In this document: piece after piece, positions 18,201 to 27,682 of the stretch
Numbering within the stretch: the first letter of the stretch is position 1
Layout of the letters: the number at the start of each line of letters is the position of its first letter
NCBI RefSeq assembly: GCF_000968175.1
Contig: NZ_FO704551.1
Span: 1,178,001-1,242,000 of the forward strand
Reading direction: 5' to 3'
DNA from: Xenorhabdus poinarii G6
GTDB lineage: Bacteria; Pseudomonadota; Gammaproteobacteria; Enterobacterales; Enterobacteriaceae
DNA length: 64,000 nucleotides
Program-made: the position numbers and the translations under genes
Notes under the pieces: model-generated
Databases searched by the model: none
What the model saw: only the letters and a program-made list of their open reading frames with translations
What the model was told of the DNA's origin: nothing

Positions 18201-21200
18201 TCAACGCTTCACCCGCCAGATTGATGGTGTGGGCTGTCGCAGGGATTGTGTTGGTGTCGATCACATGGGCGATAGCTGATGGCACGGTATTGATCAGGCT
18301 GATTGCCTGTTTTGTGGTGGTCAGTGTAAGGATATTAGGCACAAGATGGACTGTGCCACCCGAAATGAGTGGCGCAAAACATTCGTACACGGCCAAGTCA
18401 AAATTCAGGGAGGTCGAGAAAAGCGAATGCGCCAATGCTTCAGAGCTGAAAGCCTGCTGTGTCCAGGTCAGGAAATTCACGGTATTGCGATGTTCAATTG
18501 CCACACCTTTCGGCTGTCCAGTCGAACCTGAGGTGTAGATCACATAGGCCAGGTGGCGTGATGTCAGGTGCTGTGCCTGCGCATCTGGATTTTCGCAGGA
18601 TAGGCTTTCAGGGGATAGGGTGAGATTGTCGAGTATCACGGTGGGCACAGAACAGGTGAATTGTTCTATCAGCGTGATCAGCGCCGTTTGGGTCAGGATG
18701 ACTTTCGGTGCCGCGTCGGCAAGCATATAGGCTAACCGTTCGCTGGGGTAAGCCGGATCGAGCGGCACGTAGGCGCCCCCGGCTTTCAGAATCCCGAATA
18801 AACCGACCACCATAGCCAGATGACGTTCGGTACAAATCGCCACCCGATCATCCGGGCGCACACCCAGTGTCATCAGATGATGAGCCAGACGATTGGCACA
18901 ACGGTTCAGCATGTCATAACTCAGGGAGTGCTCTTCAAAGACAACGGCAATGGCATCCGGTGTGCGTTGTACCTGCGCTTCGAACAGTTGATGAATTAAC
19001 GCATCCTGTGGGAAATCGGCTTGAGTGGCGTTGAAATCGACCAACAATTGTTGCCGTTCAGTCGCAGGCAGAATGGGGATGTGCAAGATCGGTTTTTGGG
19101 GAGCCGTATCTAATGCGTCAACCAGCCCCGTTAGCGCGGTCGTCATATAGGTGATCAAACGGGTCGGCTCGATGCCTGATACGGTCTGGACAACCAAATT
19201 GAAGCCTTCACCCCAATCATCCACGGATAAGGTGAGAGGATAGTTGGTTCTCTCCTGTACCGCCAACAGACGTATTCCTTCTGATATGGTACGGACTAAA
19301 TCCGGTTGGCTATGGCGATAGTTGAGCAGAGCGCTGAAGAGCGGTAAGGGGGGGATCACTCCGCTACAGCGCTGTGCCAGTGCCAGTGGCGCTTGTTCGT
19401 GTTCCAGTAATCCCATTAGGCTGCGGTAAGCGGCTTGTACCGTTTCTTGTACGCTGTTCTCCGCAAGCCGGATTCGCACGGGCAGGGTGTTGATAAACAG
19501 CCCCAGAACTCGCTTGATGCCGATACTCTCTTGCATTCTTCCCAGCAAAACCGTGCCGAAAACCACATCATTCCGTCCGCTGGTGTGTGCCAGTACCAGT
19601 GCCCATGCGACATGAAACAGCACGCCGGGGCTGACTCCCTGCCGGCGGGCTTGCATTCGGATCGTGCTGGCCAGCGCGGTGTCAAGTGACTGAGTGGACT
19701 CGGTGATCTGTCTGTCCCCGCGGTGGACATCCAGTACGCCAAACGGTGCCGTGGGCGCATCAATATCGGCAAGGACTTCACGGAAGTACGTTTCATGGTG
19801 GGAAGCGGGTATACGCAGGGATTGGGCGACAAAATGGCGGTAAGGCAATGCCGGGGGCAAGTTATCAGAGCGCTTGTTTCTAACATGCGGGTTTTTGAGA
19901 TGATCCGGTAACCGCGCGTTAATCTCATCAATGATCAGTTCCAGTGTCATATGGTCACTGACCAGATGGTGGAAACATAAGGCCAGCAGCCACTCCCCCT
20001 GATGTGCATGGTAGGCAATGTCGGCAGAGAAGAGTGGCGCCTGATTCACATCGAGGCGGCGCTGGTTCGGATCGGTGTGTGCCAATAATTGGGACGGAAC
20101 GTCTTGTTCGTTGTCCGGTATCAAGGTGTTAACGCGCAGGGATGCCTGCCGCCAGACGACTTGCACGGGTTGTGATAATCCCCGCCAGCAAATGGCGGTA
20201 CGCAGAATATCGTGGCGGTCAATCACCTGTTGTAAGGCGGTCAGAAAAGCATCAAGGCGTTCACGGGTGTCGAAAGCCAGCAGGTTGCGTAATAAATAAG
20301 TATCCCCCTGTGTTTGCAACAAATAATGGAACAGAATACCTTCCTGTAGTGGCGCGAGTGGGTAGATATCCTGAATATTGGCGACACCTCCGGGAATGGT
20401 AGCGGCAAGAGTATCAATCTCATTTTGCGTCAGGGTGACCAGAGTTAACATCTCCGGGGTAATGGCGACGCAGCCGTCAGGAATAAGATTGGGTGGCACG
20501 GTGAACGCGGTCGTCTGGTTCTGGCGAGTTTCACTCTGAACCCACCGCATCGCTTTCGCCATTTCGCCCAGCTCGGGGGTGGCGAATACCGTATGGATAT
20601 TCAGCATCCAACCCAGATCGTGCAGCCTTTCAATCAGGCTGACCGCGATCAGTGAATGCCCGCCCAACTCGAAAAAGTGGTCGTGGCGGCCAATACGTGC
20701 TATTCCCAGCAAGGTTTGCCAGGTTTGCGCCAGCGTGATTTCTGCTTCTCCCACTGAGGCGGCGTAACTGCGCATAACGACGGCCGTCTGATCCGGTGTC
20801 GGCAGAGCCTGACGGTCGAGTTTGCCATTGGGGGTCAGCGGGAAAGCGTCGAGTGTGACGAACGCGCCGGGCAGCATATAGTCGGGAAGATACTGGGTGA
20901 GCTGTTGGCGTAATTCCGCTGGCACCAGTGTGCTATTCGGCTCAGCCAGCAGATAAGCCACCAGCTGTTTCTGGTTATCTTTATCTTCGCGAACCAGTAC
21001 CACGGCTTCGCGGACGCCGTGGCATTGCCCGAGTTGAGCCTCAATTTCACTCAATTCAATCCGAAAACCGCGTAGTTTGACCTGAAAATCGTTGCGACCG
21101 AGATATTCAATCGTGCCATTAGGCAACCAGCGCCCCAGATCGCCGGTTTTGTACATCCGGGCGTCCGGATCGGAGGAGAATGGATTAGCAAGAAAGCGCT

Positions 21201-23766
21201 CGGCGGTAAGTTCGGGCCGGTTGAGGTAGCCGCGGGCAACGCTGACACCGGCTACATAGATTTCGCCGGTCATACCCATCGGGACAGGCTGACCGTTGGC
21301 ATCCAGAAGATAGATTTGGGTATTGGCGATAGGGCGACCAATGGGTGGCGCATTGTCTTCCTGGCTATCACACCGGCCGAGGGTGGCGCAGATCGTCGTT
21401 TCCGTCGGTCCGTAAGCATTGATCATGTGTCGTCCCTGTGCCCAGCGTTTGGTCAGGGTCGGCGGACAAGCCTCACCGCCGACAAGTAAGGTCTGGAGCG
21501 TGTCGGGTAGAGAATCAACAGCGGCCAAAACTGTGGGTGGCAGAATGACGTGGGTAATGCGGTTGATTGCTAAGTAGCTGGAGAGCGCCGCACCAGGCAG
21601 GAGATGGGCACGTTTGGCAAGATAGAGGCGGGCGCCTACCCGCAAGGCCATACAGCATTCCCAAATACAGGCATCGAAACTGTTCGAAGCGAACTGCAAG
21701 ATGCGGCTGTCTGGTGTGAGTGACAGTGTGTTTTGCTGCGTCGTGATCAAATTGCATAAGCCGCGATGTTCAATCATGACCCCCTTGGGTTGCCCGGTAG
21801 AGCCAGAGGTATAAATGACATAAGCCAGATGGCGAGCGGTCAGCCCCCGCGCTTGAATAGCCGGGTTTTCTTCCGACTGTTTATGCAACACGGAGTGGGT
21901 TCGGGTTTCCGACCATTTTTGGGTATCCACAATGACGGTAGCTATCACGGGCAGGTGACTGCCGAGTGTCTCCATGATGGCCGCCTGCGTGATCAGTGCA
22001 ATGGGCGCTGAATCAGTGAGCATATACGTTAGCCGTTCGGTGGGGTAAGCCGGATCGAGTGGCACATAAGCTCCGCCGGCCTTTAGGATACCGAATAAAC
22101 TGACCACCATATCCAGACCACGTTCAACACAAACGGCCACCCGATCATCCGGCCGGACACCCAATTCAATCAAATAATGAGCCAGACGATTGGCATGACG
22201 GTTCAGCGCATCATAACTCAGGGATTGATCTTCAAAGACGACGGCAATGGCATCGGGATGACGTTGTACCTGTGCTTCGAACTGTTGATGAATCAGTGTA
22301 TTTTGTGGGAAATCGGCTTGAGTGGTATTGAAATCCACCAATATTTGTTGACGTTCAGCTTCGGGCAACAGGGGTAAATTGACGATTGGTGTATCCAGCG
22401 AGGTGAGGGCGGCATCGAGTAATACGGCAAGGCGGGATTGGAGAGCCACGATCTCTGCGGTGCTCAGGTAATCCGCGGAGTAATGGAATTCAATCGTGAT
22501 GGGCGGATCGTTATCATCATCGTCATCGCCAAAATAGAGTTTGTGCTGCCTGACAGAGACTGACAGGGGATAGGGTGGCATACCCCGGTAGAGTGTAAAG
22601 AAGTTGATATGAGTCTCTTCATCTTCGACATGCAGATCAGCCTTAAAAGGTTCAAGTGATAATGAAATGTCAAATAATTCCGGGCGCCCCGTTTTCTGTT
22701 TGATGTGTGTTTGTCGATTGATTTCTGCAACCGGGCAGCGGTGGTGCTTATGGCTGCGACTGAACTCGGTAGCGGCTTTATGCATTACATCACGGAATGT
22801 GTCCGTTGGTGAAAGGGTTACGCCAATCGGGATCACGGACGCGAACATCCCGACCGTGCGTTTTTGTCGGGCATTTTTACGGTTGTGTACGGGCACGCCG
22901 ATGACAATTTCATTCGCATCGGTTGTCCGCATGAAATAGCAAGCGAGAACCGCATACATGAAATGCAGGAGAGGTAGACCCTGGCCAGCTACGGTTTTTT
23001 TGATACGTTGAAAAAGAGCTTGGTCGATTGACCAAAAAACAGGTTTGGCTTGCCCCTGGCTTGCGCTCTTGTTGGCATGAGCAGGCGAAAGCAAGGGCGG
23101 TGGCAGGTTTTCATAACGTTTCAGCCAGAATTGCATATCGTTTGCGTAGTCTTGAGATGCCAGATAGGTGCGGTCATCCTCGATAAAATCCAGATAGGAG
23201 GGCGCAGCATCACGGTTCAGCGGTTCACCTTTTACCAAACGATTATAGCTATCGATAACATCGTTAAGGAGCAGGAACAGACCGGAACCATCATTGATCA
23301 AATGATGGCAGCAAAATTGCCAGTACCGACATGTCTGACTCACCCGTAACAATTCGGAACGCCACAGTGTCCCGTTTAGGTGGAACAGACGCACAAACAT
23401 GGCATCAATATGTTGTTTGGCCCGGGCTTCAGCGTCTGAATATGGTGAAAAATCATGTATGACGACGGATGCTGGCAGGGTGTCAGTCACTGTTTGCAGG
23501 GACAATGTGTGCGTGTTGGTGAGCTGTAACCGCAGTGTATCATGGCGATAAACAATGGCTTCAAAGGCACGGGTGAACAACGCCTCATCCAATTTTCCTT
23601 CAATGCGGATAAAAAAGCCGATGTTGTAGTTAGGCGAATCGGGATGAATAGCCTGCTCGAACCAGATGGCCTGCTGGCGGGAGCTAAGGGGGTGTGCATT
23701 AAGGGAAGCATGGTGATGATCAACGGCTGAGGAGGTGTTTAAGGCATTATTTTGGCTGTGTGACAT
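12295..23766 (-). CDS. Non-ribosomal peptide synthetase, C-A-T-C-A-T-C-A-T-C-T, no thioesterase
   Basis: A 3823-residue NRPS. Approximate domains: C1 25-470 (HHLINDG), A1 500-1000 (YTSGSTG about 655), T1 about 1040 (LGGHSL), C2 1115-1550 (HHLVSDH), A2 1590-2085, T2 about 2130, C3 2185-2620 (HHMISDG), A3 2660-3170, T3 about 3210, C4 3285-3715 (HHILNDH), T4 about 3785 (LGGNSL). All three A domains keep the A10 lysine (NGKL). C1 at the very N-terminus suggests an acyl starter. C2 and C4 begin with QDIYPLAPLQEG and an HH(L)xxxxGD-type motif (HYLLQTQGD, HHLLQTQGD), the mark of dual condensation/epimerisation domains. C3 looks like an ordinary LCL domain. By eye the specificity codes are DAWILGAIC (A1, perhaps Leu-like), DLYNNAMTY (A2, perhaps Ala/Gly-like) and DISNIGAVT (A3, no match). 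The last module lacks an A domain and there is no TE or reductase. The start at 23766 has AGGA seven bases upstream; an ATG six bases earlier is crowded by it. Confidence 0.95.
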   Translation of the reverse strand: MSHSQNNALNTSSAVDHHHASLNAHPLSSRQQAIWFEQAIHPDSPNYNIGFFIRIEGKLDEALFTRAFEAIVYRHDTLRLQLTNTHTLSLQTVTDTLPASVVIHDFSPYSDAEARAKQHIDAMFVRLFHLNGTLWRSELLRVSQTCRYWQFCCHHLINDGSGLFLLLNDVIDSYNRLVKGEPLNRDAAPSYLDFIEDDRTYLASQDYANDMQFWLKRYENLPPPLLSPAHANKSASQGQAKPVFWSIDQALFQRIKKTVAGQGLPLLHFMYAVLACYFMRTTDANEIVIGVPVHNRKNARQKRTVGMFASVIPIGVTLSPTDTFRDVMHKAATEFSRSHKHHRCPVAEINRQTHIKQKTGRPELFDISLSLEPFKADLHVEDEETHINFFTLYRGMPPYPLSVSVRQHKLYFGDDDDDNDPPITIEFHYSADYLSTAEIVALQSRLAVLLDAALTSLDTPIVNLPLLPEAERQQILVDFNTTQADFPQNTLIHQQFEAQVQRHPDAIAVVFEDQSLSYDALNRHANRLAHYLIELGVRPDDRVAVCVERGLDMVVSLFGILKAGGAYVPLDPAYPTERLTYMLTDSAPIALITQAAIMETLGSHLPVIATVIVDTQKWSETRTHSVLHKQSEENPAIQARGLTARHLAYVIYTSGSTGQPKGVMIEHRGLCNLITTQQNTLSLTPDSRILQFASNSFDACIWECCMALRVGARLYLAKRAHLLPGAALSSYLAINRITHVILPPTVLAAVDSLPDTLQTLLVGGEACPPTLTKRWAQGRHMINAYGPTETTICATLGRCDSQEDNAPPIGRPIANTQIYLLDANGQPVPMGMTGEIYVAGVSVARGYLNRPELTAERFLANPFSSDPDARMYKTGDLGRWLPNGTIEYLGRNDFQVKLRGFRIELSEIEAQLGQCHGVREAVVLVREDKDNQKQLVAYLLAEPNSTLVPAELRQQLTQYLPDYMLPGAFVTLDAFPLTPNGKLDRQALPTPDQTAVVMRSYAASVGEAEITLAQTWQTLLGIARIGRHDHFFELGGHSLIAVSLIERLHDLGWMLNIHTVFATPELGEMAKAMRWVQSETRQNQTTAFTVPPNLIPDGCVAITPEMLTLVTLTQNEIDTLAATIPGGVANIQDIYPLAPLQEGILFHYLLQTQGDTYLLRNLLAFDTRERLDAFLTALQQVIDRHDILRTAICWRGLSQPVQVVWRQASLRVNTLIPDNEQDVPSQLLAHTDPNQRRLDVNQAPLFSADIAYHAHQGEWLLALCFHHLVSDHMTLELIIDEINARLPDHLKNPHVRNKRSDNLPPALPYRHFVAQSLRIPASHHETYFREVLADIDAPTAPFGVLDVHRGDRQITESTQSLDTALASTIRMQARRQGVSPGVLFHVAWALVLAHTSGRNDVVFGTVLLGRMQESIGIKRVLGLFINTLPVRIRLAENSVQETVQAAYRSLMGLLEHEQAPLALAQRCSGVIPPLPLFSALLNYRHSQPDLVRTISEGIRLLAVQERTNYPLTLSVDDWGEGFNLVVQTVSGIEPTRLITYMTTALTGLVDALDTAPQKPILHIPILPATERQQLLVDFNATQADFPQDALIHQLFEAQVQRTPDAIAVVFEEHSLSYDMLNRCANRLAHHLMTLGVRPDDRVAICTERHLAMVVGLFGILKAGGAYVPLDPAYPSERLAYMLADAAPKVILTQTALITLIEQFTCSVPTVILDNLTLSPESLSCENPDAQAQHLTSRHLAYVIYTSGSTGQPKGVAIEHRNTVNFLTWTQQAFSSEALAHSLFSTSLNFDLAVYECFAPLISGGTVHLVPNILTLTTTKQAISLINTVPSAIAHVIDTNTIPATAHTINLAGEALKPHVVEPLLAHSFVQNVHNMYGPSETTTYSTWAQMNRTTGFVAHIGRPIANTQVYVLDTNGQPAPLGVMGEIYIAGAGVARGYLNHSELTAERFLTNPFSCDPDARMYKTGDLGRWLPDGNIEYLGRNDFQVKLRGFRIELSEIEAQLGQCHGVREAVVLAREDKDNQKHLVAYLLAEPNETLKPAELRRQLAQYLPDYMLPAAFVTLDAFPLTPNGKLNRQALPAPDQSAIATRGYEAPINDTERALAEIWQTLLGLENVGRHDHFFELGGHSLLAVQLTARIRQKLALDLPLSQLFTYPVLADLADVLTDAPVVTQTIIPTADRHQPLPLSFAQQRLWFLARLDPAANLAYHIPAALRLSGQLNHAAFTAALDRLVARHESLRTRFVLVHEQPCQHIDAEDIGFALTYQDLRGLDETSRSIRLDEQREFEIRTPFNFTHEPLIRGQLLQLTDEEHVFLLTQHHMISDGWSVGVLLHELSVYYRAALGEQEPPLPSLPIQYADYALWQQKRLQGEYLTAQQHFWQAQLQGAPTLLALPTDRPRPPALSYSGSYVPVHLATDVLIALKALGQRQGTTLFMSLLAAWSIVLARLSGQDDIVIGTPVSNRPRSELEGLIGFFVNTLPLRIELDNGITVAELLAHVRERALAAYAHQDLPFEQLVEVLQPDRSLSYSPIFQTMLALNNTPTQSLELPGLSVTFIEPLRHNAHFDLTLSLHETEDTLSGQLEYASDLFDRATVERIVGYLTQVLTAMTTDETQAIVHLPMLSVAERQQLLVDFNPPTFQTGQTDFPPAAFIHECFEQQVQRTPDATAVVFAGQSLSYRALNCHANQLAHHLIAFGVRPDDRVAICVERGLDMIIGLFGILKAGAGYIPLDPDYPDERLIYQLSDSQPVILLTQQHLQTRLSIQDRPVWLLDDLVHQQQVAKQPVHNPDSRQIGLKPHHLAYIIYTSGSTGHPKGVMLEHHNVVSLIHAQRQVSNPRQGDRILQFVTVAFDISVSDIFPTLASGATLILRPPHIKVPDNTFVDFLREQKMTIINIPTAFWHHWVQAMIAGQSGFSPYLHTVIVGGDKVEPRYLTDWLSCPATQSCRWINAYGPTEITVTATTLRIENKQRPHITNTIPIGRPLANTRIYILDAFNQPVPVGVSGEIHIGGMGVARGYSNQPALTAQKFVADPFSDHPNARMYKTGDLGRWRPDGNIDYLGRNDFQIKIRGFRIELGEIEARLLQCHGVREAIVVPHEGLSRQAIPGDKRLVAYLLAEPHAKLIPAELRQQLAQHLADYMLPSAFVTLDAFPLAPNGKLDRQALPMPDQSAIVTHTYAAPVGEMEIALAKIWQALLGLEKVGRYDHFFELGGHSLMVVNLIERLRGQNWQLDIRTVFATPVLTEMAKAMRAVGDNTTTFTAPPNLIPEGCSAITPDMLPLVSLTQREIDTIAATLPDGMANIQDIYPLAPLQEGMLFHHLLQTQGDIYLLHIQLAFNTRERLDAFLTALQHVIDRHDILRTAICWQALPQPVQVVWRQAPLRINTFEPDSSKDIPSQWFAQIDPYRHRLDISQAPLIAADITYNPQDGEWLLALCCHHILNDHLSLELIITEINALLHHRAEHLPPALPYRHFIAQSLKVPASEHEDYFRQMLADVDAPTAPFGILDVYSGDRAVTETTRLLKPALARSIRTQARRQGVSPGVLFHVAWAQVLAKVSQRDDVVFGTILLGRMQGNADIERTPGLFINTLPVRLQLAGHSVQATVQAAYHTLTRLLEHELAPLALAQGCSGVTPPLPLFSALLNYRHSQPEVNLITWEGIRLISAWERTNYPLYLAVDDLGKGFRLAVQSVSGIDPDCLIASMITALTGLVNTLETEPHLPIVDIPIQPADRYQAQPTPDLSAVVTLPYEAPIGDIETALAQIWQALLKQEQVGRHDHFFGLGGNSLIAIQLLARLREQNREIPLAALFSHPTLCELALIVRNTV

Positions 23767-24107
23767 ACTCATATCCTTTTTAATAGTTCAGATTTCAGCT
23801 GATCCATTTGTTAGAAAAGAAGATACTTAATTGTCTTTAATTAACCTGAAGTTAGGGCAAACAATGCTCTGGATATACAGAGGTAAACAAGTGTTTTCGA
23901 CTAAATAATCATCATTAAACAAGTATTTTAGGTTAAATTAACTAAGTTGTTACGTAATGTCGATACTTTTTGTTGTTATAAGGAAAATTGTTGTTATAAG
24001 GAAAATGTGGTGTAAGCGTCGAGGTGAGGTGACAGCCTGATACTTTGCAACGAAAGGAGAACCAAATGAGAAGGGATGATGGAAAACGGAAGTGTCAAAG
24101 AAGAGAA
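23767..24107. other. Intergenic region between pta and the NRPS; NRPS promoter region
   Basis: No gene is seen. The half next to the NRPS is AT-rich and must contain the NRPS promoter (minus strand), but no -35/-10 pair stands out. It also holds an 18-bp tandem duplication (23970-24005). The part near pta is purine-rich on the plus strand. Confidence 0.5.
23970..24005. repeat. Perfect 18-bp tandem duplication upstream of the NRPS
   Basis: TTGTTGTTATAAGGAAAA occurs twice in direct succession (23970-23987, 23988-24005), about 200 bp upstream of the NRPS start. It may be a duplicated regulator site or simple slippage. Confidence 0.75.
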
Positions 24108-24132
24108 GCCGCCATGCTAACAGCATGGCGGC
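24108..24132 (-). terminator. Terminator of pta
   Basis: GCCGCCATGCT and AGCATGGCGGC form a perfect 11-bp stem with an AAC loop, 20 bp after the pta stop. On the minus strand TTCTCTTCTTTG follows; on the plus strand ATTTTAT follows, so it could work both ways. Confidence 0.8.
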
Positions 24133-24151
24133 ATTTTATCTCGCCAGAAAG

Positions 24152-26296
24152 TTAGGCGTTTTCTTGCTGCGTTGCCTGAATTGCGGTGAGTGCAACGGTA
24201 TACACGATATCGTCAACTAAAGCACCACGGGACAGGTCATTAACGGGTTTACGCATCCCTTGCAGCATTGGCCCAATGGAAACCAGATCCGCAGAGCGCT
24301 GTACCGCTTTATAAGTGGTGTTACCGGTGTTCAGATCAGGGAAGATGAACACGGTCGCCTGGCCTGCCACGGGTGAATTCGGCGCTTTGGATTTTGCGAC
24401 ATCAGCCATGATCGCGGCGTCGTACTGCAATGGGCCGTCGATGATCAGATCCGGGCGTTTTTCCTGTGCCAGACGCGTGGCTTCACGCACTTTCTCAACA
24501 TCGCTGCCGGCACCAGAGTTACCGGTGGAGTAGGAGATCATCGCAACGCGAGGCTCGATACCAAACGCTTTGGCAGAATCAGCTGACTGAATGGCGATTT
24601 CAGACAGTTGTTCTGCGGTTGGATCGGGGTTGATGGCGCAGTCACCGTAAACCAACACTTGCTCTGGCAGTAACATAAAGAAGACAGAAGAAACCAGCGA
24701 GCTGTTCGGTGCGGTTTTAATTAACTGCAATGGCGGACGAATGGTGTTCGCAGTGGTGTGAACTGCACCGGAAACCAGACCGTCAACTTCGTTTTGCTCC
24801 AGCATCAGTGTGCCCAGCACAACGTTATCTTCCAGTTGTTCGCGGGCAACGACTTCAGTCATGCCTTTGTTTTTACGCAGTTCAACCAGACGTGGAACAT
24901 AACGTTCACGTACTGTGGCCGGATTCACGATCTCAATGCCTGCGCCCAGTTCAACGCCCTGCGCGGCCGCCACACGGCGGATTTCTTCTGGATCACCCAA
25001 CAGGATACATTCTGCAATACCACGCTCAGCACAGATCGCTGCGGCTTTAACGGTACGGGGTTCGTCACCTTCTGGCAGAACGATACGCTTACCGGCCTGG
25101 CGAGCCAGTTCAGTGAGCTGGTAGCGGAATGCCGGTGGAGACAAGCGATTTGGACGCACCGAGGTTGCCGCCAAAGAATCGATCCACTCGCTGCTGATGT
25201 GTTGTGCAACGTAGTTTTGTAATTTTTCAATACGTTCGTGGTCATCGACCGGCACTTCCAGGCTGAAACTTTGCAGGTTCAGGGAGGTCTGCCAGGTATT
25301 GGTTTTCACGGTGAAAACCGGCAGGCCAGTGTTGAATGCACGCTCACACAATTCACGGATAGACTCATCAATGGAGTAACCCCCGGTCAGCAAGACAGCA
25401 CCAACTTCAATACCATTCATGGCCGCCAGACAAGCCGTGATCAGGACATCTGGACGGTCAGCGGACGTCACCAACAGCGAGCCTGGACGGAAATATTCCA
25501 GCATGTTAGGAATGCTTCGCGCACAGAACGTGACGGACTTAATACGACGGCTTTCGATAGCCCCTTTATTGATGATGTCGGCTTTCAGGTGTTTCGCCAT
25601 ATCAATCGCACGGGTTGCGATCAGATCGAAACTCCATGGAATACAGCCGAGAACAGGCAGAGGACTGTTTTTGAAGATGGTTTTCGGATCGATGTGGGCA
25701 ACCGTTGCTTTGCTGGACTCGTCAAAAATTTCAGACAAATCCGGGCGGGTGCGGCCTTGATCATCAACGGGGGCATTCAGTTTGTTGACAATAACACCGA
25801 TGATATTCTGGTTTTTAATGCCACCGTATTCAGCACGGATCAGTTCAATCCGCTCTTTTAACTGTTCTGGGCTGTTAGTCCCCAATGCAGTGACGAACAC
25901 GATCTCTGCGTTCAGTGTCTTCGCAATTTCATAGTTCAGGGATTGAGCAAACGGATGTTTGCGAGTCGGCACCAGACCTTCAATCAGAACGACTTCGGCA
26001 TCCTGAGTATTTTCGTGGTAACGTGCCACGATCTCTTCCATCAACACATCTTTTTTGTTGGTGGTCAGCAGTAATTCCACATGCGCCATAGCCAGCGGCT
26101 CGGCAGCATGGATGCTGGAGTGTGAACGAATAATGGATGTGGTTTGATCCTGAGAACCAGTATGGCGTGGTTGTGCGATAGGTTTGAAAACGCTTAAACG
26201 AACGCCTTTCTGCTCCATAGAGCGGATAACACCCAAACTGACACTGGTCAGGCCAACGCTGGTGCCAGTCGGGATTAACATAATTGTACGGGACAC
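24152..26296 (-). CDS. pta: Phosphate acetyltransferase Pta
   Basis: A 714-residue cytoplasmic enzyme, the same length as E. coli Pta, converting acetyl-CoA and phosphate to acetyl phosphate and CoA. The N-terminal part ([15 protein letters not shown]) is the P-loop NTPase/BioD-like regulatory domain, followed by a DRTGG domain around residues 215-330. The catalytic PTA_PTB domain occupies about 390-710 ([58 protein letters not shown]). It lies 183 bp downstream of ackA on the same strand, as in other enterobacteria, and works with AckA in acetate overflow and acetyl phosphate balance. Confidence 0.98.
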   Translation of the reverse strand: MSRTIMLIPTGTSVGLTSVSLGVIRSMEQKGVRLSVFKPIAQPRHTGSQDQTTSIIRSHSSIHAAEPLAMAHVELLLTTNKKDVLMEEIVARYHENTQDAEVVLIEGLVPTRKHPFAQSLNYEIAKTLNAEIVFVTALGTNSPEQLKERIELIRAEYGGIKNQNIIGVIVNKLNAPVDDQGRTRPDLSEIFDESSKATVAHIDPKTIFKNSPLPVLGCIPWSFDLIATRAIDMAKHLKADIINKGAIESRRIKSVTFCARSIPNMLEYFRPGSLLVTSADRPDVLITACLAAMNGIEVGAVLLTGGYSIDESIRELCERAFNTGLPVFTVKTNTWQTSLNLQSFSLEVPVDDHERIEKLQNYVAQHISSEWIDSLAATSVRPNRLSPPAFRYQLTELARQAGKRIVLPEGDEPRTVKAAAICAERGIAECILLGDPEEIRRVAAAQGVELGAGIEIVNPATVRERYVPRLVELRKNKGMTEVVAREQLEDNVVLGTLMLEQNEVDGLVSGAVHTTANTIRPPLQLIKTAPNSSLVSSVFFMLLPEQVLVYGDCAINPDPTAEQLSEIAIQSADSAKAFGIEPRVAMISYSTGNSGAGSDVEKVREATRLAQEKRPDLIIDGPLQYDAAIMADVAKSKAPNSPVAGQATVFIFPDLNTGNTTYKAVQRSADLVSIGPMLQGMRKPVNDLSRGALVDDIVYTVALTAIQATQQENA

Positions 26297-26438
26297 GGAA
26301 ACCTCTTTAACGGTTGCTTGTCAGTCAATAAATGTGACTCTGTGTGATAGATTTAATGCTATATGAATAGACAAATATCAACCATGAGCTAACGCAATCT
26401 TGATTCAGGAACTAGGATGGAATGTGCTCATGGATACA

Positions 26439-26463
26439 GAACCGCCAGACATACTGGCGGTTC
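26439..26463 (-). terminator. Hairpin in the ackA-pta intergenic region (attenuator?)
   Basis: GAACCGCCAG and CTGGCGGTTC pair perfectly over 10 bp around a 5-base loop, 17 bp after the ackA stop. No T run follows on the minus strand, so it may protect the ackA transcript end or act as a partial terminator rather than a full one. Confidence 0.5.
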
Positions 26464-26479
26464 CTGAAAATGATATCGC

Positions 26480-27682
26480 TTAAGCTGTCAGGCGAGCTGA
26501 ATCCTGAGCAATGACCAATTCTTCATTGGTTGGAATAACCAGAGCAGGACGGCTGTTATCGGTAGTGATAACGCCTGATTTGCCGAAACGGGCAGCCAGG
26601 TTACGTTCGTGATCATATTCAAAGCCTAACAGGGCGACTTTCTTCATGGTCAGCTCACGAACCAGAGCGGAGTTTTCACCGATACCACCGGTGAAGATAA
26701 TTGCGTCCAGACGGCCTTCCATCAGTGCGCTGTAGGCGCCGATGTATTTAGCCAGGCGGTGGCAGTAAACATCCATCGCACGTTTTGCGTCCGCTTTGGT
26801 TGTGTAGTTATCTTCTACGTAACGGCAATCGCTGGTGACTTCGGTCAGACCCTGGAAGCCAGATTCTTTGGTCAGCAGGGTGTTAATTTGATCGATGGTC
26901 ATGCCCATTGCGTCGTGCAGGTGGAATACGATAGCAGGATCGATGTCACCACTACGTGTTCCCATCACCAGACCTTCCAGTGGCGTCAGACCCATAGAGG
27001 TATCAACACACTGACCGTTAACAATGGCAGAAACAGAGCCTCCATTGCCCAAATGGCAGGTGATAACATTCAGTTCTTCAACCGGTTTGTCCAGCATTTT
27101 AGCGGCTTCGCGGGAAACATAGAAATGGCTGGTACCATGTGCGCCATAACGACGGATGCCATGTTCTTTATACAGGTTGTAAGGCAGTGCATACAGGTAA
27201 GCTTCTTCTGGCATCGTCTGGTGGAATGCGGTGTCAAAAACGGCAATGTTTTTCTCAACCAGATGAGGGAACGCTTTTTTCGCTTCTGCAATACCGATTA
27301 AGTGAGCCGGGTTGTGCAGTGGTGCAAATGGAATTGCCGCTTCAATGCCTTCAATCACTTCATCCGTAATGATCATGGAAGAGGTGAACTTCTCACCACC
27401 GTGTACAATACGGTGACCGATGGCTGAAATCTGGGCAGAAAGTTCAGGTTTTTCAGCCAGAATAGTATTAACGATGAAGTTCAGTGCTTCGCTGTGTGCG
27501 GCACCGGCGCCTAAAGCAGCTTCGTTTTTCGCACCATCCATTTTCCATTTGATACGCGCTTCAGGCAGGCCAAAGCATTCGGCTAAGCCAGAAAGATATT
27601 CTTCACCATTAGCAGGGTCGATGATAGCGAATTTCAGGGAGGAGCTACCGCAATTAAGAACCAGTACCAGCTTACTTGACAT
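26480..27682 (-). CDS. ackA: Acetate kinase AckA
   Basis: A 400-residue kinase, the same length as E. coli AckA, interconverting acetyl phosphate + ADP and acetate + ATP. It has the ASKHA-fold signatures [12 protein letters not shown] at the N-terminus, [12 protein letters not shown] with the catalytic Arg near residue 91, [29 protein letters not shown]-like [11 protein letters not shown], and FTGGIGENS near the C-terminus. The 265-bp region between ackA and the divergent yfbV is AT-rich and contains both promoters; no FNR or ArcA site could be assigned with confidence. Confidence 0.98.
   Translation of the reverse strand: MSSKLVLVLNCGSSSLKFAIIDPANGEEYLSGLAECFGLPEARIKWKMDGAKNEAALGAGAAHSEALNFIVNTILAEKPELSAQISAIGHRIVHGGEKFTSSMIITDEVIEGIEAAIPFAPLHNPAHLIGIAEAKKAFPHLVEKNIAVFDTAFHQTMPEEAYLYALPYNLYKEHGIRRYGAHGTSHFYVSREAAKMLDKPVEELNVITCHLGNGGSVSAIVNGQCVDTSMGLTPLEGLVMGTRSGDIDPAIVFHLHDAMGMTIDQINTLLTKESGFQGLTEVTSDCRYVEDNYTTKADAKRAMDVYCHRLAKYIGAYSALMEGRLDAIIFTGGIGENSALVRELTMKKVALLGFEYDHERNLAARFGKSGVITTDNSRPALVIPTNEELVIAQDSARLTA

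Noticed and set aside
12439..23730. Many open frames of 60-170 codons on the plus strand opposite the NRPS
   Set aside because: They are shadows of the NRPS codon pattern: no ribosome binding sites, no homology seen, and the same shadows recur at equivalent places of each module.
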